Positions 11,721-22,090 of a stretch of DNA of 64,000 bases are shown piece by piece. The stretch spans positions 5,346,001-5,410,000 of the forward strand of contig JALJCS010000034.1 of the NCBI GenBank assembly GCA_023055355.1. The letters are read 5' to 3'. Both the position numbers and the translations under genes were made by a program. The DNA comes from Agelaius tricolor (taxonomy: Eukaryota > Chordata > Aves > Passeriformes > Icteridae). Position 1 is the stretch's first letter; each line of letters opens with the position of its first letter. The notes below the pieces were generated by a model that saw only the letters and a program-made list of their open reading frames with translations, was not told the origin of the DNA and did no database searches.

Positions 11721-14176
11721 GAATCACTCTTGTGGTCTCTGCTCACCCTCCAAGCCGCACGGCTGAAGCCAAAAAAGTCAATATTCCCTTCTCCCAGCCC
11801 TCAGGCTGGTCTGGCAGCCAGGGCTGAGCTTAGGCAGCAGCAGAGGATGAAATAACACTCAAAAAGTGCTCAGTGATTGTGCTGAGCTCTGCTACAGCGA
11901 CTCTGAGGTCCTGACTCGAGGTGCAGGGACAATAGGAATGAAATACTGATGAGCTGAGGGTAGCAAATGACGTTTTGGAGTGCTCTCTGGGGAGAGATGA
12001 GCAATTTTCAGACACCTCTATACTGCCCTACACAAATGTGCAATCAGGAGAGGCAAACCTTAATGTTATGTTTTCACTGGGAATTTAAAACACCTGTTAT
12101 ATCCCAGAGGAATTGGGCACAGCCTGTGTGTTTGATGAAGATTGCTTTGGCTTGTGCACTAGCACACTTTTTGATCATTTCTCCCTAATTAAAATGTAGC
12201 TCCACCAATGACTAACTGTTTCAAAAAAATCTACTGTCACAAATTTTAATTTATAAGATGTTACTTGTCAAAGAAATTTTCTATGTTGCTTACATGATTG
12301 AGTGCCAAGTGATAGCTCTTTTGTTTCCAGAAGACTTTTTTTTTTAATGGAAAAAAAAATTGGAGAAGGTATTAGAATAGCTAAATAGGGTTCATGAGTA
12401 ACAAGAAAGCAGAACTATGTATTAGAATACAAGCTGGGCAAATCATTCATTTGACATTCAATTAAGAAAACTATATGATAATTTAATTTTTTTCCTACGT
12501 TTCATTTCTCATTTATTAACTTTTTTGTTCCCTAAATCGTAACTCAAAAAGGCCTGAAAGAAAGAAAATGCAGTAAAACTGGTATACAGGAGTGTTATAT
12601 ACACAGAAACTCCTTAAAAATCAACTGGGTTTCTTTAGTCTTGGCTTGGATGATCTTTACTGGGCTTGTAGAATATCCAACCCACTGCCAAGAAAGAATG
12701 CTACAAAGTGTAAACTGAGAAAAGGCTATTCTTTCCCTCCCCCAAAAAACCCAAATAAAATCTAGAGCAGCCATATTCTGTTACAAAGCAAATGTCTGAA
12801 TATCAGAGCTATCAAAATCCATGATTGGGCTCCTCTGTCAAATTGTGGCCACAATTATGACTTCCTGAGAATAAATTCATTTGCAGTTTTGCCCAATCTG
12901 TGTTTATATTTTTAGTTTTGTTTGAATTCCATGACTTATTTCATAGCAATGAAACAGTAAGGAAAAGTTAATTAGCCCAAGCAGTGGAGAGGAGCAATTA
13001 GCCCTCTGTGGCTCCTTGCAAAAAAGACAGAGCATCTTTGGAAAACACAGGAAAAGAGCAGGAAATTGGGAAGGGGGTGGGGAATGTGTCACTATATTTA
13101 CCAGATAAGGAAAGAAAACATTCTAAAAACAATGCTGCAGTGCAAAGAATCACTGCATTAGGCTTTCAAGTGGTACCTCTTCCTCACTGTGGATGTCTGT
13201 CCTTTATTCTGTACCCACTGCTGCTTTCCCAGCCATAATCAGATGCAGAGATCAAAGATAGCAGGCTGATGTGGGATGCAGTGGATGGGAGCAAAGAAAA
13301 GAAACACACAAGGAGAGCAGGAGCAGGTGGCTTTGCTGTTTCTGCATTAATAAAGTCAGACACACACGTGTCTGCAGGCTTGGAATCAGATCCAAACAAA
13401 AACGGGGAAGGGAAGGAACACAAGGAGTTAACAGAGCCAATCACTGTGCACTGAGTAGCTTTGCTGAGTGGGTTTGCTCAGGAGAGACAGTTCATAGATT
13501 CTGGGTATTTGAAAACCCTCAGAAATGCCTGCCTGCCATCAGTTGTCTGTCTTTTTAGGTGCTGTGTGTATTTGAACTGTTTATTTGGATTGCCTTTTGT
13601 TTACTTCCTCTGGTTTGCTCCTGTGCCGCCCACAGAAATCTCTTGGCTTCTGTCCCCAAAAGACAAATAGTGCAGCAAAATAAATATGTAACATGAGAGA
13701 GGAAAAAATAAAAATGGGAGAGGCCACAGATGTATTTGATATGACAAAAAAAGGGGATCATGAGCTCAGTTTCAGTTCAGCAAGAGAGCTGCTTGCCTGG
13801 TAATTGCCTCTGCTCTCCTACATTGGATTTCCAGTCTGAAAGCTGCCACCTTCCAAATGAACCAATCCCAAAACCTACTGCTGAGTAAAATCATGCAGTG
13901 CAAAAGTGAACCACACGAGCAAATGGAAAAATTTGGTCTCAAGGCACAGACGAAAATGTGAGACAAAAGTGTGCAAACCAAATGGGAGGTGTGCAGAAAT
14001 TATTGATGGTGATGATGTGTGCAGTGAGCCAGGGCTGTGTGCTGGACTCCGGAAACTGAAGGTGAAGGCTTCAGGAACAGCCTGAGAAATCCTTCTGGAG
14101 GGATTTGTGCTGTGCCAGTGAAGATGACTGCTCCTCAAACCCTGCCACTCTCAAAACTCCCAACAGTTTCTATAGA
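11721..14176. other. Intergenic, nothing recognised
   Basis: Unique sequence with no repeat or gene that I can identify. Overlapping short frames at 13,180-13,670 lie in a slightly GC-richer patch but do not resemble known proteins. Confidence 0.6.
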
Positions 14177-14612
14177 TAAAATCATAAAATCATTTAGCTG
14201 GGAAAGACCTTAAAGATCACTGAGCCCAACCATTAACCCAACAGTGCCAGGGCCACCACTAAGCCATGTCCCTAAATGCCACACCTACACATCTTAAATG
14301 CCTGCAGGGATGGTGACTGACCCACTTCCCTGGGCAGCCTGTTCCAGCACTCAGTGAGGCTTTTGGGGAAGAAAATTTTTCTAGCACTCAATCTGAACCT
14401 CCTCTGGCACAATTGAGGCTGTTTCCTCAACCTGTCACTGGTTGCATGGGAGAAGAGGCTGACTCCACTTGGCTACAGCCTTCTTTTAGGGGGCTGTGGA
14501 GAGTGATGAGGCTTCCCTTGAGCCTCCTTTTCTCCAGGCTAAACACTCCTAGCTCCCTCAGCCACTCCTCTGAGGATTTCTGCTTCAGACCCTTCACCAG
14601 TTTTGTTGCCCA
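14177..14612 (-). mobile_element. CR1 LINE, longer 3' fragment (reverse)
   Basis: About 435 bases of reverse-oriented CR1. It runs from AATCATAAAATCATTTAGCT, through the segment with CCTGGGCAGCCTGTTCCAG near 14330-14348, to the TTCTCCAGGCTAAAC region near 14530-14545 and the CCCTTCACCAGTTTTGTTGC segment near 14590-14609, which belong to the CR1 3' UTR and the end of its coding region. Similarity fades at about 14,612. This is the longest CR1 remnant in the window, and it lies 150 bases left of the retroviral element. Confidence 0.85.
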
Positions 14613-14758
14613 ATGTTTTGTTTCAACCTTAAGATGGCCCAACAGCAGGGATAAGCAGGATCAGCTCCTTGGGAGAAACCTTATTTCACAAGAAAAGGTT
14701 TCAGGAAAGCTGAAATGGATGGGTTTTTTGCTGAGCCTCAGAAGGACAGTGAGGGGTG

Positions 14759-14764
14759 CATTTT
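14759..14764. repeat. Target site duplication, left copy (CATTTT)
   Basis: CATTTT here exactly matches CATTTT at 15663-15668 on the other side of the LTR element. Six-base duplications are typical of alpha- and betaretrovirus-like (ERVK-class) integrations. Confidence 0.7.
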
Positions 14765-15077
14765 TGTTGTTCTATTTCTAGAGACCCATACTGTTGTTAT
14801 CAGATTTCTAAAGTCCATACCTCCTTGGGTGTTCTTATGGCTGCAGATCCTCACAGCACAGACTCCTTCTTCTGCATGCTGTTCCCTCTCAGCTCAGGGC
14901 TCCTCCAAGGCTCTCCCTGACTGGCCATCCCACCCCCTTTTATCCCAGTTATCTCCATTGGTCACAGCTGCAGCCCAATTAAGGACATCACAGCTGCAGC
15001 CCATCAAGGACAACTGGGACCTCCCAGGGCAAAGCCTCTATACAGATATTCAAGTACAATACATCTCCTCTACTATA
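14765..15077 (-). mobile_element. Retroviral LTR (3' LTR of a reverse-oriented short element)
   Basis: Near-repeat of 15331-15662, in the same direction. Read on the minus strand it has a CCAAT box (14955-14962) and a TATA-like GGATAAAAG (14937-14945) in LTR-promoter spacing, and ends in CA at 14765. It lacks a 15-base duplicated bit (TACTCAAGTACA-type) found in the other LTR and has scattered substitutions, so the insertion is not recent. Read on the minus strand its first bases are TATAG rather than the usual TG. Confidence 0.85.
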
Positions 15078-15330
15078 TTTCCCCCTTTTCTTTTACTTAC
15101 AGAACCAGGCTTTACATCCAATACTTCAAGTACAACACACATATTTCCCCATGACTCACAGGCCATGTACAACCCACATAGCTCCTTGCTCAAAGGCCAT
15201 ACTCTTTCACAGCTCCTTGACCCAAAGGCTACGTTCTCTCACAGATCTTGGCTGCCTCATCTTCTACCAAATATCACCACAGCTCTTGGCTGTCTCATCT
15301 TCTGCTAACTATCACATCAGGGTCACCAAT
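15078..15330 (-). mobile_element. Internal region of short LTR element: PPT, degenerate repeats and tRNA-Trp primer site
   Basis: Only about 250 bases separate the LTRs, with no gag, pol or env sequence. On the minus strand it starts with the primer-binding site (15311-15328), two bases after the LTR end, and finishes with a polypurine tract (15078-15094) directly before the other LTR. Between them are about four degenerate 32-38-base repeats (about 15178-15318). It must have been copied by proteins of another retrovirus (inference). The alternative is a deleted full-length provirus. Confidence 0.8.
15311..15328 (-). other. Retroviral primer-binding site, tRNA-Trp type
   Basis: The minus strand here begins TGGTGACCCTGATGTGAT. 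It matches the complement of the 3' end of vertebrate tRNA-Trp at 16 of 18 positions, and both mismatches are what CpG deamination would produce. tRNA-Trp is the primer of avian leukosis-type retroviruses, which suggests an alpharetrovirus-like or ERVK-like parent. Confidence 0.8.
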
Positions 15331-15662
15331 TGTCATTGCTCTATTTCTAGACTCCCATATTGTTGTTCTATCAGATTTCTAAAGTCCATACCTCCTCAGT
15401 GTATTCTCATGGCTGCAGATCTTCACAGCACAGACTCCTTCTGCTGCATGCTGTTCCCTCACAACTCAGGGCTCCTCCAAGGCTCTCCCTGACTGGCCAT
15501 CCCGCCCCCTTTTATCCCAGTTATCTCCATTGGTCACAGCTGCAGCCCAATTAAGGACATTGCAGCTGTAGCCCATCAAGGGCAACCGGGACCTCTGGGG
15601 CAAAGCCTCTATACAGATATTCAAGTACAGATACTCAAGTACAATACATTTCCTCTACTATA
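15331..15662 (-). mobile_element. Retroviral LTR (5' LTR of a reverse-oriented short element)
   Basis: Partner of 14765-15077. On the minus strand: CCAAT box (15527-15534), TATA-like GGATAAAAG just downstream (about 15509-15517), and a CA terminus at 15331 two bases before the primer-binding site. It contains a tandem ACTTGAATATC-type duplication near 15617-15648 that the left LTR lacks. Confidence 0.85.
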
Positions 15663-15668
15663 CATTTT
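15663..15668. repeat. Target site duplication, right copy (CATTTT)
   Basis: Exact six-base match to 14759-14764. It fixes the outer limits of the LTR element, to within two bases given the unusual LTR terminus. Confidence 0.7.
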
Positions 15669-18600
15669 GGTAGAAAAGAAACCAAGGAGGCAAAGCAGTC
15701 ACATCAGTGAGCCCCCATAATAGGATTTATTACCTTCCTGCTGAAATCAGTGGGCACAGGGTCACCAACTGCCCTTTGGATACCACTCTGCTACTTCAGC
15801 AAGGGGCTTCAATCCACCTATGGAAATAAAGAATGGCTTTCAGTTATACTGGTTTTCCATGGACTATTTATAAAAATAAGTAATTTCAGATGGTTTTAGT
15901 TAATGCCATTCATAACCAGCATGTCCCAGAGCTCCCTGGAAACTCACAGTCCTGAGCTATTTAAATCAACAGGACCCTTTGATGGCAGCAGCGTTCTCCA
16001 CTACTTCCAAGTAGGGAAGATGGAAGCTTGCAGCAGAAAACAGTATAGTGTAGTCCACATTAAAGCATTCAGTAATGGGCAAACAGGAGAAGTGAGGGTA
16101 AACAAAGCAGTGTGTTTTCATGGAGGTAGGCATGATGTGCCTCAGGGGTGCTGTGAGCACAGAAATGAAGTCCAAGTGACTCAGCATCCAAGACAAGCAC
16201 ATTTATCTTTGGGACATGTTCATTGTTCTGCCTGCATAATGGCACATTATATTCTATTAAGAACAGAGCATTATGGCAGAAGTATTTACACATCTCTAAT
16301 GCATACAGCCCTTTTGTACAATAAATGTTCCATTGTTTTCCCATCGATGGCAAATTCAGTTGCTCTGCTCGTGTATTTATTTTTCTCTGTGCTGATCTGT
16401 AATTCTGCTCAGAGTTTCAGTGTGTGTCTCATACACCAGAGCAGCCAGAAGTATAACCAAGTCCTTTATGACTCCCAAATTAACTTTTCACCTTCAGTTT
16501 CCTATTTCCTATGAATAAATACCAGCTCCATGACCACTGGTATGCAATAGTCCTGGAACCCTTTGGTGTGCACAGGAAAGAGGAAACAGGACTTCAACTC
16601 CTTGAGACCTGAGTCATCACCAGCCTTTGGGAGTGTGAGCAGTGGGAAGCATATTCAGAAAGCAGAAATGGACAAAACAAGTCTGTGGAGACAGAGGAGT
16701 CAATACTGCAAAGGAGTGAACCCACTCCAGAGATGAGAGAGCTCCCCTGTCTGAAGGTGGTGTTAAAACAACAGCATTAATGAGGGCATAGGAAAGGCAA
16801 ACCAAAACAAACCAATTAAACACAGTGTTTTATGTTTTGACCTCCCTTTAAGCCAGCAACATAACAATTATGGTAAAATTGTTTTTAAAAGACTGCTTTA
16901 CTCAGGAAAACTTTAAAACCTGATGTGCTCTGATAAGAAATATTCTTTTAAAGTAAACCTGAACTAGGGGCTTAGAGGTAAATAATAGAGGCCTGAATTA
17001 AAATCCTGGAAAGCTTTTGGGTTAGGTCAATGAGCTTACTGGCACCTAGAAAATAAGTGCTGCTTTCTGATATCTGTTGCAAGAGAAGAAGCACAACCAT
17101 AGCTTATGACAGGATATTCCCTTATCAGTTTGAAAAATAGGCTCCCAGACCCTCTTCCACAAGATTCCAGATGTTTTATTTAGTGATGATTCCTTGCAGT
17201 GTGAGTGAAAAATCCTATGAAGAAACAGCTTATCTCCTCTGAGGGCTGGGACTTAGATACTAACACACAAAATCATTTTCCTGTTTGCTTCCTTTCCTGA
17301 TGTCCTGGGAATAGAGCAAGAGAAGGGGTTGCTGTTGCTATTAGGGTGCTCTCTTTCTGAGACCTGCTTTGACAGGAGGACTAGCACTCTGAAGTGTTTC
17401 AAGCTTTCTCCCAGTGGACTGCTTCTTTACATCAGCCTAGAAGTCTAGGGGAAGTTTGGAGAGGGACTGGAACCCATGTTTGTGGTGAGGGATACTCTAA
17501 TCACAGCATCCAAACGAGTACCTGCAGGTACCAGGGGATGCTCCAGGTCCCCACTGCCCTTTTCCTGCAGGTTCACTCTGCCCCAGAGCTCAGCTGTAGC
17601 CAAAACACAAAATGCTGATCTGCACCACAAACAGCCCTCTACAACAGCCCTGTTTTGATTTTGTCTGTTGTTGGTTTTTGTTCTTGTTTTCAAGTATCCA
17701 GAAAATTATTAAGCATAACTAAGAGAGATCAATTTCCTCAGAAACCAGACTGTCAAATGCTAAGAATCACTATAACCCCACTATGTGAAAGATTCCTCCA
17801 CTGTCACTAACAAAAAGAAAAATAAAAAACACTGAAACCACAAACAAACCCACCCACACCACACTCCCCCAAAACCCCTCAAACCAACCAAAAAAACCAC
17901 AAGCCCAAACTAAAAGCCTTTTCTGCCTTGAATGCTCCTTTTATGGATTTTAACTTCTCTGGGCTGCACCCACCATGCCAGGTGAGGGACATGGGTTCTG
18001 CAGGCAAGGCATTGGAGCAGTGATGGATAAATTTATATCCATACAAACCTTGGACAAAGAGTTAAAAAGGCAGTTTTTATGTCTGGGGGTGAGCTCTTAG
18101 CAGGAAAGAGCCAATATACTTGTCAGACTGGTCAGAAGGAATAAGGTGAGCCTGTTTTCATTTAGTTAGAAAGCAAGTGAAAATAGGGAATATGTCAAGT
18201 TATTTCTTGTAAACTACTTTTTCTTGTAGGTGTGAGTTGTAGTCCTAGAAGAAGAGGGATTTTATCTTTCTTGATGCAATATAGCAATGAGTGTTTAGTG
18301 AATGACTGAAGGATAGACATTTCTATCCTTGAGAAATGTCTCCTGTGACTGCATAGGAGGGAAAAGAAAGAAGATAAAAGGCATAGTGATGGTAGAAGAA
18401 GGGTGAGAGATAATTCATGTAACTCCCCAAGGTTTCATTCAGGGGTGTGGGAGGTGCAGACCCCTTCAATGTCTCTTTATCCACCACAATGGTTCTCAGA
18501 GTGGGTGATAATTTTTAAGGTTGCAGTTAAAATGTGAAAAGGTTAAATCCAGGATTTCACTGCCAAAGGAAAGGTGTACTGCTGCTTTGTTCTCTTGCTA

Positions 18601-19270
18601 CTGACTACAAGGCCTCTTGACTAAATGATATTAAGCCATGAAACAGTTTTAGTAAACCAGCCTATAGAATTAAAAAAATACAACAGAGCCTTATTGCAAA
18701 TATAAATTTCCAAGGCCTATGTTCTGTACTTAATTTGTATTTTTTTAATGATGCAAAAGATGTATAAAAATAAAAGATAATTATGGGAAGGGACTTGGCT
18801 GTTAAAGTCATATTTCTGCAATAAATTGCTTGCAGAAACATGATAGTAATTCTGTTGAGTTCAAATACAGTATGATCATGAAAAGTGTAATTAAATTACA
18901 ATTTAAAATATGTGAACCATCTGCACTGCAGTGTGAATCATAGTGCTACACAGGGAATATTGATGATGAGTTCTGTATTGTGTAGTCAAATAAAATCTAC
19001 TGAAGCTCTGCCTATTTTCCAGTCCCTTCAACATTTGTTATTAGTAGAGCATTCCCCTTGGCCTTGTCTAACTTACTAGTGTTACACTTCCATGCCTCCA
19101 TAATTGCTTCCAAGACTTTGCAAAAGCTGAACTTAATACGTTTTTTCCTTGTGTATGCTTTCTCCGAGATCTTAGTCAAAGTAAAAGGAATAGAGATGAA
19201 CTTTCAGAAGTTCTTGCTGGACTGTGCTAATGCTAGTGCCAAATATATGAAAGGGCAGCAGCTGAACTGT
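15669..19270. other. Intergenic; contains one unusually long open frame
   Basis: No recognisable gene. A 203-codon frame on the plus strand (15903-16514) is the longest in the AT-rich part of the window; it has one hydrophobic stretch but no known domain. An overlapping pair of small hairpins lies at 18311-18341, and the A/C-rich tract at 17.8 kb. Confidence 0.5.
17806..17916 (+). repeat. A/C-rich, G-poor low-complexity tract
   Basis: About 110 bases made almost only of A and C, with roughly four G residues, including ACAAACAAACCCACCCACAC and CCAACCAAAAAAACC. The strand asymmetry is extreme. No tandem unit is maintained. Confidence 0.85.
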
Positions 19271-19275
19271 CACTG

Positions 19276-19666
19276 TCATATTTTCTGAAAAATCCCTTCA
19301 CCAGGATTTCTTCTCCTGAGAAGCCTTGGAGAAAAATGAAAACAATATTATCTAATTGCTTCTCCTGTGTTCTGCTGCTTTGGAGATTTTGGAGATTGTT
19401 TATCAACTGGTGGTTGTTTCATTGGTTTCTTGTGAATTGTTTTAACTTAATGACCAATCACTGTCAGGCTGTGTCAGACTCTGAGGACAGAGTCACAAGT
19501 TTTTCATTATTCTTCTTTTAGCCTTCTGTCTGTATCTTTTCTCTATTCTTTAATATCGTATTCTTTAACATAATATGAGATCATAAAATAATAAATTAGC
19601 CTTCTAGGAACATGGAGTCAGATTCATAATTTTCCTCCCTTTGTTTGGGGGACCCTGACAATACCA
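19276..19666 (+). mobile_element. Solo LTR, ERVL-like passerine family
   Basis: A forward LTR of a type I recognise from songbird genomes. It has the ATTTTCTGAAAAATCCCTTC start, AGGATTTCTTCTCCTGAGAA at about 19302-19321, CATTGGT and CCAAT-type words, and a polyadenylation signal in ATAATAAATTAGCCTTCTAG at about 19586-19605. It ends ACAATACCA. CACTG occurs on both sides (19271-19275 and 19667-19671), a 5-base duplication typical of ERVL-class elements. No internal sequence remains, so it is a recombination-derived solo LTR. Confidence 0.75.
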
Positions 19667-19671
19667 CACTG

Positions 19672-21986
19672 AGCTTGGTTTATGGCTCTGCTGGAGACAT
19701 GGGGTTATCTCTAATATTGCTGGTGGGTTTTTTTGGACCTTGAGAGAAAGCCACAAGAAACACACCAGGAAAAGAGCTGAGCTGCTAAGCCAACAGGTAT
19801 TTTTCAGCTATCAAAACATGCTTGCTTGGTTTGATGTAATTGTTGATTAAAAGCAACACCCTGGAAAGCTTTTGCTGCTCCCAGCTCCAAGACTGAAGAG
19901 CAGCAGGACTGTGAGTGGATGTCTGGAGGCTGTGGTGTGTGTGCTGCACACACTCCCTCCTCCTGCTGGCTGCTTTCTGGGCTGGATCAAGGTAGCACTG
20001 GCCCCCTGTGAATGAGCCCCAGGTTCCCCAGCCCTTCCACACCTGTACTGAGCACTCCTGCAAGGGAGAGGTGGCACGCAGGACCTGCTGCCCTGCACTA
20101 ATGGGCTGCACATCCTGCCCAGGAAGTGAAGGACCTTTCTGTGCTTTGCTGCCCAGGTGGCTATTAGTTAATAGCAGCTTTTCCTCCCCAGCTCTGCCTG
20201 GGAGCTAGGATGGAGGGCTAGGATAAGGTGGGATGGAGCTCCAGCAGCATGCCACCAGGCAATGCTGTACAGGAGCCTCCAGCTCCCACTTGGTCCTGCT
20301 ACACTTCCCATAGCTAGTGGCTTCCAGCAGGATCTCAAGCTCATTCCAGGAGGATGGTGTGGAGGGCAGGCAAACAACAGGGCTTTTAAGGGCTCTGGTG
20401 GAGAGGGAGGAGATACACAGCTTGTAGTAATTTGTGGTAATGTGGTAAATGGGCCGCAGCTGTGAGCAGCAGGTGAGCAGCATTGAAGGTAAGGAGTGCC
20501 CAGGGGCACTGACCAAGCACCAGAGGGAGCAGAGGGCACACAGGTGCAGGGCATCAGCAGGAGGGGATAAAAGGCTGGGCTGAAGGGCAAGAAGATGTTT
20601 GCAGCTTTCTGAAGTGGTGCTACTCTGTTTGGGCAGATGTCTGAAACCTTCTGATGGGGTAAGGTGTGATGCTTTTTGGGAGAATGCTTAAAGCTTTCTG
20701 TAATTGTATGGTGATGCTCTGTGTGTCATGGTAGTCTTAATGCAGTATGTGCTGTGATAAGGAGGAATTAATGGGAGCACTCTCTAAAAGCAATGAATAA
20801 AAACAGTGGGGAATGGCTTACATATTCCAAGAAGTCATCCAAGGAGACTGGGCTATGCAGTTGGGCATCCTGTTGGATCAGGAGTGGAAACTGAGCTGGT
20901 ACTTTGTAGGATGGTTCCATGCAAGTTCTCTCTCATGCATTTTCTGTTTAAGAACAATGATGGGAATGTTTTGCTGCTTTGCTGACTGAGGTATAGGGAG
21001 TAAAGCTTTTTGTGCATTGTGGTGAGTTGGTGATGTCCCAGACTGTGACACAAACTACTTCTCTACTTTAGTGGTAATTCCTGAAAATCTGAGTACATTT
21101 AGGACTGAGTTTACCACCTCATGCTCTTGCTGACTTAAACAATGGGAAGAATTAAAAGTAGGGAGGAAGGGGGAAGGACAACTGGTTTTCAATATTGGTT
21201 TGTTTTGGGTTTTTTTTCAAGTGGTTTTGAGAAAGATAAAAGATTTTCTAAGGAAAAAGAAAAGCAAGATTGAAGACGGCTTCAGACAACGTATTTCACT
21301 TATGACTATTATATAAAATGATAAACAAGAGGGATTAATTTAAAAGAGGAAACAACCAACCACCATTGGGAGCTGGTGCAGAATTGATGCTGCATCAGGT
21401 ATCCCTATATGTTATGCATTAAGGTCACAGGGGAGTATGGATAAATTCAATGGATAATGGATTTTTCCATTTCTGGATAAATCCAGAGATGTAACCCCAA
21501 AGCTGTGTCCAGCAGTTTGGGGTGACTGAGTCTCCAAGCTACAGAGACTGCATCTTCTGCAGGATTTATTTTTGCATAGGTTTTGAATTGAAATTAATGA
21601 AGTATTAGGCAACTCCCAGTAAATTTTGGAGTACACTGGGTAAAATCAGTCATGAGTAGAATCCCACTACAGCAAAAAATAAATACTGTAGGTCTATAAA
21701 ATCCATTGGTGGAGAGTCTTTTCTATTCTAGTTTGGGCAGGACACTACTTATAATTAGCAACTGTGAGGGGATTCCTGGTTTCTGTAATAGCTGAGGGCT
21801 GTGGAGCTCCTCATGCTAAGGAGAGACTATTTCTGTAAAACAAAACCACCTTGTGCCCTATAGAAAGAGTCAGAAATGCAGTTGTATTGAAAATTCTAGG
21901 TAAATATATTTTTTTTGAGTAATCAAGATATGTTATGTAGAAAATTCTAAGTGGCTAAAAGGAATGTAAAAATTATTGATTCTGAC
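19672..21986. other. Intergenic; GC-richer patch at 19,900-20,600
   Basis: No gene recognised. The GC-richer patch yields overlapping frames on both strands (up to 140 codons at 20168-20590, minus) without known domains. A 17-base palindrome GTGTGTGCTGCACACAC lies at 19937-19953. Confidence 0.5.
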
Positions 21987-22090
21987 TTACGACTTCCTGG
22001 TTACGACTTCCTGGTTACGACTTCCTGGTTACGACTTCCTGGTTACGACTTCCTGGTTACGACTTCCTGGTTACGACTTCCTACTTCCTG
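21987..22090 (+). repeat. 14-bp minisatellite with an ETS-type core
   Basis: Six perfect copies of TTACGACTTCCTGG (21987-22070), one partial copy and a trailing ACTTCCTG. On the minus strand each unit contains CAGGAAGT, the classic ETS-family core, giving six perfect cores plus two at the edge (one variant). Every unit also keeps a CpG, which is unusual in this CpG-poor region and suggests recent homogenisation or lack of methylation. Confidence 0.95.

Noticed and set aside
14715..15308. 197-codon plus-strand frame
   Set aside because: It runs antisense through the left LTR and the non-coding interior of the retroviral element; the similar LTR copy gives a different frame.
20168..20590. 140-codon minus-strand frame in a GC-richer patch
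   Set aside because: Pro/Ser/Cys-rich with overlapping frames on both strands; no domain and no splice context.
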